A DNA stretch of 64,000 nt from Niastella populi (GTDB taxonomy: Bacteria > Bacteroidota > Bacteroidia > Chitinophagales > Chitinophagaceae): the NCBI RefSeq assembly GCF_002078015.1, contig NZ_LWBP01000145.1:62001-126000 (forward strand). The letters run 5' to 3'. Below the pieces are notes generated by a model. The model had not been told where the DNA came from. It saw only the letters and a list, made by a program, of their open reading frames with translations, and did no database searches. Each line of letters opens with the position of its first letter. Positions within the stretch are counted from its first letter, which is position 1. Both the position numbers and the translations under genes were made by a program. Below are positions 58,216 through 64,000 of the stretch, piece after piece.

Positions 58216-60489
58216 ATGGAAGTAAAGTACATTCAGAAGATCGCTGAAAAATTATCATTCAGCATTAAGCAGATCAATAATATTCACCAGTTGCAGAGCG
58301 AAGGAGCTACCATTCCTTTTATGGCCCGTTACCGGAAGGAAGCGACCGGCAATATGGATGAAGTTGGGATTACCCAGGTAGTTGAGCAGATCGCTTATTT
58401 TTCTGAACTGGATAAACGCAAAGAAACGGTTATCAAAACCATTGAAGGGTTGGGCAAATTAACGCCTGAGTTGAAAGACCGTATCGATAACAGTTTCGAT
58501 GCTACCGAACTGGAGGATATTTATCTTCCTTACAAACCAAAACGCAAAACAAGGGCTACCCAGGCAATTGAAAAAGGACTGGAGCCATTGGCGAAAATGG
58601 TATTTGAGCAGGGGCTTGAAAATCCTGATGAAGCAGCCGCCAAATTCATCAACGAGCAGGTAAAGGATATCAAAGAAGCCATGCAGGGCGCCCGCGATAT
58701 CATTGCCGAGTGGGTGAGTGAAAATGAACAGGCCCGTAATAAAGTGCGGCAGCAGTTCACCGAAACAGCCAAGCTTACATCGAAGGTATTGAGCAGCAAA
58801 AAAGAAGAAGAGGAAGCGCAGAAATACCGCGATTATTTTGAGTTCAATGAGAACCTGGCCGATAGCCCTTCCCATCGCATTCTGGCTATACGCCGTGCCG
58901 AGAAAGAAGGTTACCTGGTTATGGATATCAATATCGATAAACAAACCGCTGTTGAGGAGCTCAACAGAACGTTTGTAAAGAACAACAACCCTTTTGCCAG
59001 TGAGGTAAAGAAAGCGGTTGACGATTCTTTCGACCGGTTGTTGAAACCTTCTATCGAGAACGAATTCCGGTTAGTGAGCAAGAACAAAGCCGATGAAGAA
59101 GCGATTCAGGTGTTTACCGAGAACCTGCGTCAGTTGTTGCTGGCCTCACCACTGGGCTCTAAAAGAGTGCTGGCGCTCGACCCCGGTTTCCGTACCGGTT
59201 GTAAACTGGTTTGCCTTGATGCGCAGGGCAACCTGGTGTACAACACCGCCATCTACCCGCACCCGCCACAAAACGAATGGCAGAAGAGTGTGGCCGAATT
59301 AAAATTCCTGGTTGACAAATATGATATAGAAGCCATCGGTGTAGGTAATGGTACCGCCGGTCGCGAAACCGAACAACTGGTGCGCAGCATCGACTTCGGT
59401 AAAACCGTAAGCGTGTTCCAGGTAAATGAAAGCGGCGCTTCTATTTACTCCGCATCTGATGTTGCACGTGAAGAATTCCCCGATCAGGATGTTACCGTAC
59501 GTGGCGCCGTAAGTATCGGCCGCCGTTTGCTCGATCCGCTGAGCGAACTGGTAAAGATCGATCCCAAATCAATTGGGGTTGGACAATACCAGCACGATGT
59601 AAACCAAACCCGCCTGAAAGAGGCGTTGGACAGGGTAGTGGAAAGTGCGGTGAACTTTGTGGGGGTTGATGTGAACACCGCATCAAAACACCTGCTGGTG
59701 TACGTATCAGGTTTAAGCAACACACTCGCTAAAAATATTGTCGAGTACCGCGCCAAGAACGGCCCTTTCAAAACCCGTGAAGAGTTGAAGAAAGTGCCGA
59801 TGATGGGACCCAAATCATTTGAGCAGTGCGCCGGTTTCTTACGCATTCCCAATGCCGACAACCCGCTGGATAATTCATCTGTTCACCCCGAAAGTTATCA
59901 CGTGGTGGAAGCCATGGCAAAAGACCTGCAGGCTTCGCTGGAAGACCTGATCAAAAAAGGCGACCTGCGCAAGAAGATCAACAAAAAACAATACATCACA
60001 GAAAGCATCGGTGAATATACCATCGATGATATCTTAAAGGAACTGGAAAAACCCGGTCGCGACCCGCGTGCGCAGATCGAGGAGTTCCGTTTCGATGATA
60101 CCATCAAGGCCATCGAAGATGTAAAACCGGGTATGACCGTACCGGGCATCATCACCAACATTACCAATTTCGGGGTGTTTGTTGATATTGGCGTAAAACA
60201 GGATGGACTGGTGCATATTTCTCAACTGAGTAATACCTATGTAAGCGATCCCAACGAGGTAGTGAAACTGCAGCAGAAAGTAATGGTAACCGTTACCGAT
60301 GTGGATGTTTCGCGTAAAAGGATCTCGCTTACCATGAAAGATCAACAAAAAGGCGGTGGTGAAAAACGCAGCGGTGGCGGCGATCGCAAACAGAACAGCG
60401 GTGGCGGAAAAGCACAGCCGAAAAAGGCTGAACCGCTGAACCCCTTCCAGGCGAAGCTGGCGGAATTAAAGAAAAAGTTTAATGATTAG
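58216..60489 (+). CDS. tex: Tex family RNA-binding transcription accessory protein
   Basis: 757 residues. Order: N-terminal helical Tex domain (ATIPFMARYRKEATGNMDEV, YLPYKPKRKTRATQA); a YqgF/RNase H-like domain from about residue 315 (RVLALDPGFRTGCKLVCLDA); helix-hairpin-helix units near 500-560 (GLSNTLAKNIVEYRAKNGPF, VPMMGPKSFEQCAGFLRI); a linker; and an S1 RNA-binding domain near 635-710 (GIITNITNFGVFVDIGVKQD, GLVHISQLS). The tail is Gly/Lys-rich. It binds nucleic acid and acts in transcription or RNA metabolism; the exact role is unclear in the family. Monocistronic. Confidence 0.95.
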   Translation: MEVKYIQKIAEKLSFSIKQINNIHQLQSEGATIPFMARYRKEATGNMDEVGITQVVEQIAYFSELDKRKETVIKTIEGLGKLTPELKDRIDNSFDATELEDIYLPYKPKRKTRATQAIEKGLEPLAKMVFEQGLENPDEAAAKFINEQVKDIKEAMQGARDIIAEWVSENEQARNKVRQQFTETAKLTSKVLSSKKEEEEAQKYRDYFEFNENLADSPSHRILAIRRAEKEGYLVMDINIDKQTAVEELNRTFVKNNNPFASEVKKAVDDSFDRLLKPSIENEFRLVSKNKADEEAIQVFTENLRQLLLASPLGSKRVLALDPGFRTGCKLVCLDAQGNLVYNTAIYPHPPQNEWQKSVAELKFLVDKYDIEAIGVGNGTAGRETEQLVRSIDFGKTVSVFQVNESGASIYSASDVAREEFPDQDVTVRGAVSIGRRLLDPLSELVKIDPKSIGVGQYQHDVNQTRLKEALDRVVESAVNFVGVDVNTASKHLLVYVSGLSNTLAKNIVEYRAKNGPFKTREELKKVPMMGPKSFEQCAGFLRIPNADNPLDNSSVHPESYHVVEAMAKDLQASLEDLIKKGDLRKKINKKQYITESIGEYTIDDILKELEKPGRDPRAQIEEFRFDDTIKAIEDVKPGMTVPGIITNITNFGVFVDIGVKQDGLVHISQLSNTYVSDPNEVVKLQQKVMVTVTDVDVSRKRISLTMKDQQKGGGEKRSGGGDRKQNSGGGKAQPKKAEPLNPFQAKLAELKKKFND

Positions 60490-60806
60490 TTGATTAGTTG
60501 ACTAGTTGACGAGTTAACTAGGTTCGGGCCCGCGAAAAGTTGATAAAGTGATAAAGGATAACCCGCGTTTCTGCATGCCTCGCAGCAGGAATACAAATAA
60601 AGGTTTCTAAATAATAAGTCCCACGCCGGTAACCGGGGTGGGACTTTACATTTAAAGAAGGATGCAAAAACTAAGAACTAAGAACTGAGAACTATGAACT
60701 ATGAACTATGAACTGAGAACTGAGAACTATGAACTGAACAACTGAATAACCAGAGTCCCCCCGAGTTTGAAAATTCGTTTGTAGAAGACGAAGTTCAGTG
60801 ACGCGG
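60490..60806. repeat. Composite repeat, copy 1 (left of the second ECF module)
   Basis: Ordered blocks: TTGATTAGTTGACTAGTTGAC words; AAAAGTTGATAAAGTGATAA then AGGATAACCCGCGTTTCTG; a terminator hairpin (60616-60646); GGATGCAAA; and AACTATGAACTATGAACTGAG words to about 60740. The same blocks in reverse orientation fill 62583-62866. Confidence 0.75.
60616..60646 (+). terminator. Intrinsic terminator-like hairpin after tex
   Basis: AAGTCCCAC pairs with GTGGGACTT; the interior CCGGTAACCGG also pairs. Confidence 0.7.
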
Positions 60807-61331
60807 TTATTTATGCTGGTTGGCGATCTCCTGCTTTTTTCTATTCAGGTACATATCGAGTAGCACAAGGCCCAGTACCGCATTGATCATCATAAATGCC
60901 GATGTGTAAGTATTGTTGAAAAAGCCGCTCATATCTACTTTACTGATCCTGCTGTAGTCAATTAATGAAGCGCCGGTTGCTGTTGCCGGCCAGGTCATTT
61001 GTGCAAAACCTGCTATCAGCATACCAATAATGCTGCAAAAGAAAAAGAGCGCAATACCCCAAACGATCCGTTTGTTGATATACGATTTGGCGGCAGGCGC
61101 AATATGGTGTTTGCTTATAGATTCCATGATGTTTTGTGTGAAACGCATGGAAGGTTCGTCCAGCTCCAGATGGTTGTTCAGCAGGGTTTGTAATTCAAGC
61201 AGCTCCTGGTACTTTTGGCGCCACGCGTGGTTAGAAGCGATCAGCTCAGCGATGAACAGGCGCTCATCACCGGTGCAAACACCATCGATGTATTCCCACA
61301 AACGTTCCTCCATATTCTGTTGACTGCTCAT
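60807..61331 (-). CDS. Probable anti-sigma factor, two-pass membrane protein
   Basis: 174 residues. The N-terminal cytosolic part has the anti-sigma-like pattern MEERLWEYIDGVCTGDERLF...IASNHAWRQKYQELLEL. TM helices lie near residues 88-111 and 143-162. No cysteine pair for zinc. It directly follows the ECF sigma gene (19-bp gap), which is the main support for its role. Confidence 0.68.
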   Translation of the reverse strand: MSSQQNMEERLWEYIDGVCTGDERLFIAELIASNHAWRQKYQELLELQTLLNNHLELDEPSMRFTQNIMESISKHHIAPAAKSYINKRIVWGIALFFFCSIIGMLIAGFAQMTWPATATGASLIDYSRISKVDMSGFFNNTYTSAFMMINAVLGLVLLDMYLNRKKQEIANQHK

Positions 61332-61350
61332 TGTTTTGTTTTTAAGTTAA

Positions 61351-61935
61351 CTAACCAACCATATCTTTTACTTCTTCCGCATAATGCTTTTCCATTTTCT
61401 CTTTCAACCGTTGCCTGGCGCGGTGCAGTTTTACTTTAGCGGTGTTCGGGTCAACGCCAATGATACGGCCGATCTCTTCAAGGCTTTGTTCTGCCTGGTA
61501 AAATAAAGTGATTATACGGGCATCGTCGACACTCAATAATTTAATAGCCTCATTAATTACCTGCGCTTTCGATTTCTGTTCTACCTGGTTCGCCCTGAAA
61601 GTAGCGTTCTGATTGTCTGCCACTTCAAATATATGTTCATTGTCGAGCGAATGAACGGATATTTTCTTTTTGCGTAAAAAGGTGATACAGGTAGTGGTGA
61701 CAATCGTATACAGCCAGGTGCTGAATTTTGATTCGCCCCTGAAATCGGCCAGGCTGCGGTAAGCCTTTACAAATACATCCTGGGCAATTTCTTCAGCATC
61801 TTCCCGGCTGATCGTATAGCGCAATACAATGGTAAAAACGAAATTCTGGTATCGTTTTACCAAATGCGCGTACAGTGCCTGTTCGCCCCCAAGCACTTTG
61901 TTGATGATCTCGTTATCAGCCGGTCCGGTTTGCAT
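61351..61935 (-). CDS. ECF RNA polymerase sigma factor
   Basis: 194 residues. Region 2: YAHLVKRYQNFVFTIVLRYT, SREDAEEIAQDVFVKAYRSL and KFSTWLYTIVTTTCITFLRK. Region 4: LLSVDDARIITLFYQAEQSL, EEIGRIIGVDPNTAKVKLHRAR (helix-turn-helix). ATG start at 61933-61935. It forms an operon with the anti-sigma gene. Distinct in sequence from the ECF sigma at 29199. Confidence 0.9.
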   Translation of the reverse strand: MQTGPADNEIINKVLGGEQALYAHLVKRYQNFVFTIVLRYTISREDAEEIAQDVFVKAYRSLADFRGESKFSTWLYTIVTTTCITFLRKKKISVHSLDNEHIFEVADNQNATFRANQVEQKSKAQVINEAIKLLSVDDARIITLFYQAEQSLEEIGRIIGVDPNTAKVKLHRARQRLKEKMEKHYAEEVKDMVG

Positions 61936-62213
61936 TATTTAAACTATGACGATGTTGAAAGTGATCAGGTTACAGTATCTTCCTTAATTTATCGGGGAAG
62001 AAAAGGCATTGCCTGTGCCGGAAATATGATCCCATGATTATCAGTAGTTTATTCAGCGTAAATATTACAGGAGTGTTCGGTTTTGATACTTTTCTGTTCA
62101 TTTTTGAAATAATTTCTGTGAACTCCTGTAACCGGCCGGGCAGGACGGTAGTCATAGTTGATGTATCGGTACTACAAAAATTAAAACCCTAACAATAATA
62201 AAATTTAAATAGT

Positions 62214-62582
62214 ATGCAACCAGGAGAAGCCATTGTAATGATTATACTTTTTCTCTCTTTTTTCACTTTGATCTTTGGTATTGTGTATTTGCAAAAGCGT
62301 GAAAACCTTGCAATGCTTGAGAAAGGATATAATCCAAGAGAAAAGGTAAACCGTCCGGCACCATATACCAACCTGAAATGGGGTTTGCTTTTGATGGGCG
62401 CGGGTATAGGACTGGCATTGTCTTATTTTGTTACCCAATACATGTTGCACGATTATGAGAACCCGGCCCTGTGGTTTGCATTTTTAGCAATCGGCGGCGG
62501 AGCCGGCCTTATTGCTTCCTATAAAGTGGAGAAAAAAGAGCTGCTTGATCCACAGAATCAGGCTGAACGAAGAGCGGCTTGA
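62214..62582 (+). CDS. DUF6249-like membrane protein
   Basis: 122 residues with three predicted TM helices (IVMIILFLSFFTLIFGIVYL; WGLLLMGAGIGLALSYFV; LWFAFLAIGGGAGLIASY). The cytosolic loop LQKRENLAMLEKGYNP matches a pattern common in Bacteroidota proteins next to ECF sigma genes (DUF6249, from memory). Divergent from the sigma gene, so it may belong to its regulon. The leader is about 40 nt after an AAACCCTAAC stretch. Confidence 0.75.
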   Translation: MQPGEAIVMIILFLSFFTLIFGIVYLQKRENLAMLEKGYNPREKVNRPAPYTNLKWGLLLMGAGIGLALSYFVTQYMLHDYENPALWFAFLAIGGGAGLIASYKVEKKELLDPQNQAERRAA

Positions 62583-62866
62583 AGTTGTTCAGTTCACAGT
62601 TCACAGTTCACAGTTCATAGTTCATAGTTCATAGTTCATAGTTCATAGTTTTTTCAATGATGGTGCGATTACCTATTATTTGCATCTTTGCTTTATAAAC
62701 AACAGTCCCACCCCGGTTACCGGAGCGGGACTGTTGTTTATAAGTATTCCATTCAACTTTGAATCTTGTAGAGCGTTTTCAGAAACGCGGGTTATCCTTT
62801 ATCACCTCTATAAACTGCATCAACTTTTCAACTTACAGCGAGCCTGCCCTTGTCAACCCGTCAACT
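62583..62866. repeat. Composite repeat, copy 2 (right of the second ECF module, inverted)
   Basis: Blocks in order: GTTCACAGTTCATAGTTCATAG words; TTTGCATCTTTGC; a hairpin (62697-62739); CAGAAACGCGGGTTATCCTT then TATCACCTC; CATCAACTTTTCAACTTACAG; and CTTGTCAACCCGTCAACTC. This is the reverse complement of the order in 60490-60740. Partial copies are at 27545-27592 and 48771-48800. Confidence 0.75.
62697..62739. terminator. Hairpin AAACAACAGTCCC / GGGACTGTTGTTT
   Basis: A 13-bp outer stem and a CCGGTTACCGG inner part; symmetric, so it can act in both directions. Confidence 0.7.
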
Positions 62867-64000
62867 CTACCTCCCCATCACCTCTAACGCTTTCGAAATA
62901 GCCGTATCATCAGAATTGCTCACTTCATAATATCCTTCCATTCGCCAGATCTGCCGGGCCAGCCAGGTCTTGATGCGTTTTTCGATCTCCACCTTATCAC
63001 GCTCAGGTACGTTTTGAATGTTAATAGAGTTCCTGCCTGCATAACCGATCAGGCTGTTCCAGGCGGTGCGGGTATCGTTATAACGGCGCGCAAAATCAGC
63101 CGGGTCTTTAAACTGGTCGAAGTAGGCTTTGTTTTGCTGGTAATAGGTATAAATGAATTTACTGAACAGCTGGTTGTCGAACAACACATACACATTGCTC
63201 GAGAACGTGGCCGTATCGAACGGAATAAAAACGTCGGGGGTAATACCGCCGCCGCCATATACGATCCTGCCTTTTTTGGTCCTGAACGCGGGGCCGGTAT
63301 GTTTGGTAACGGTATCGCCGTTTACCAGCTCGCCGTTTGCAAAACGTTCAGCAAGCTCTTCATTATAGGCATCGCGGCCTTTGTTATATGGCTTTTGAAT
63401 ATTGCGGCCGAGGGGCGTAAAATAACGGGCAACGGTAAGGCGCAGAGCAGAACCATCGCTGAGGTCGTATTGCTCCTGTACCAGCCCTTTACCGAAAGTG
63501 CGGCGGCCGATAATGGTAGCGCGGTCCCAGTCCTGCAGGGCGCCGGCCACAACTTCACTGGCCGATGCGGAGCTTTCATCAACCAGCAGCACCAGTTTGC
63601 CGGTTTCGAACAAACCGGGGCGTTTGCAGAGGTATTCTATCTTTTCCTGTTTATTGCCCTGGGTATAAACGATCAGTCGTTCGTCATCGAGGAATTCATC
63701 GACAATATCGGTGGCTTCGGTGAGTATACCGCCGCCATTGCCCCGAAGATCGAAGATGAGTTTTTTCATGCCTTTTTGCTTAAGGGTTTCCATGGCCTTC
63801 ATGAACTCTTCATAGGTAGTGCCGCTGAATTTGTTCAAATGTATATAACCGGTAGTAGTATCGATCATATAGGCGGCGTCGACCGAATATAAAGGGATGG
63901 TGCCGCGGGTAATGACCGTTTCAACCGGTTTGCCATTGCGCAGAATGGTAACGTTAACCTTGCTGCCGCCAATGCCGCGCAGGAGATTCTTTATTTTGTC
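62867..64000 (-). CDS. S41 family C-terminal processing protease, C-terminal part (runs off the window)
   Basis: The visible 377 residues begin at the right edge inside the PDZ domain (LLRGIGGSKVNVTILRNGKP, ETVITRGTIPLYSVDAAYM); an ATG at 63868 is internal, not the start. Catalytic core: MKKLIFDLRGNGGG, LLVDESSASASEVVAGAL with the catalytic Ser, and RTFGKGLVQEQYDL with the catalytic Lys. The C-terminal 120 residues are helical. Periplasmic or outer-membrane-side protease that trims or degrades proteins from the C-terminus. The N-terminal part lies outside the window. Confidence 0.92.
   Translation of the reverse strand, partial: DKIKNLLRGIGGSKVNVTILRNGKPVETVITRGTIPLYSVDAAYMIDTTTGYIHLNKFSGTTYEEFMKAMETLKQKGMKKLIFDLRGNGGGILTEATDIVDEFLDDERLIVYTQGNKQEKIEYLCKRPGLFETGKLVLLVDESSASASEVVAGALQDWDRATIIGRRTFGKGLVQEQYDLSDGSALRLTVARYFTPLGRNIQKPYNKGRDAYNEELAERFANGELVNGDTVTKHTGPAFRTKKGRIVYGGGGITPDVFIPFDTATFSSNVYVLFDNQLFSKFIYTYYQQNKAYFDQFKDPADFARRYNDTRTAWNSLIGYAGRNSINIQNVPERDKVEIEKRIKTWLARQIWRMEGYYEVSNSDDTAISKALEVMGR

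Noticed and set aside
61970-62155. 61-codon frame in the divergent gap between the sigma gene and the DUF6249-like gene
   Set aside because: No family pattern, and it occupies the promoter region of both genes.
60490-62866. Composite transposon
   Set aside because: The flanking repeats encode no transposase and similar pieces occur singly elsewhere (27545-27592, 48771-48800).

Overview
The window looks like chromosomal DNA of a Bacteroidota bacterium, most likely family Chitinophagaceae (Niastella/Chitinophaga-like; this is inference from gene content). Evidence: a SusC/SusD outer-membrane pair, type IX secretion (T9SS) cargo with a CHU_C-type C-terminus next to a PorP/SprF protein and an OmpA-family protein, a PafA-like phosphatase, many lipoproteins, almost no Shine-Dalgarno sequences, and the Bacteroidota -7 promoter box TAnnTTTG in front of many genes. 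Base composition looks even throughout. I see no rRNA, tRNA, CRISPR array, transposase, integrase or phage gene.

Layout. 1-8143: partial prmC, divergent ribD-EamA transporter-YigZ-lipoprotein, an acyl-CoA-pathway dehydrogenase (minus), a carboxypeptidase-regulatory-like protein (minus), the Mrp ATPase and a GDPD lipoprotein. 8234-11293: an atypical SDR and the overlapping pair kynU-pyrF. 11857-18810: a T9SS/gliding-type block (giant beta-helix protein, PorP/SprF, OmpA/PD40). 19245-27331: a small lipoprotein, then SusC-SusD-zinc metallohydrolase-DUF4302, a nutrient-import locus with no carbohydrate enzyme. 27588-29750 (minus): ECF sigma, anti-sigma and surface protein in an overlapping operon. 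30017-32104: acyl-CoA dehydrogenase-shikimate kinase-DUF423. 32240-34225: an orphan 7TM histidine kinase. 34520-43770: ftsK, lolA, a 21-bp-phased palindrome array, ubiX, a thioredoxin-like lipoprotein, a secreted protein, an alpha-oxoamine synthase and a PafA-like phosphatase. 44026-51229: M16 protease, a Gly/His-rich secreted protein, then class I and class II fructose-bisphosphate aldolases. 51508-54483: an RNase Z-like hydrolase with a kinase-fold-like protein of unknown function, and a BtuF-like binding protein. 55692-64000: a CBS-domain PLP lyase, an alpha/beta hydrolase, tex, a second ECF sigma/anti-sigma pair with a divergent membrane protein, and a partial S41 protease.

The genes are mostly ordinary housekeeping plus typical Bacteroidota surface functions. 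The unusual content is between the genes. Most gaps are filled by short words repeated in tandem and often mirrored as inverted arms around a GC-rich core (words such as GATAAT, GTTCAGTTATTCA, TTTGTGGTTTGTAG, CCATTCACCATTGA, AACTATGAACT, ACCGGTTACC, GGAGGCAGGA). Several of these elements reach into coding sequence, including an apparent in-frame insertion in prmC. A separate signal is an array at 37925-38127: ten CATATG-centred palindromes spaced exactly 21 bp apart, two helical turns. I consider this array and the family of repeat words the best candidates for something undescribed in the window.
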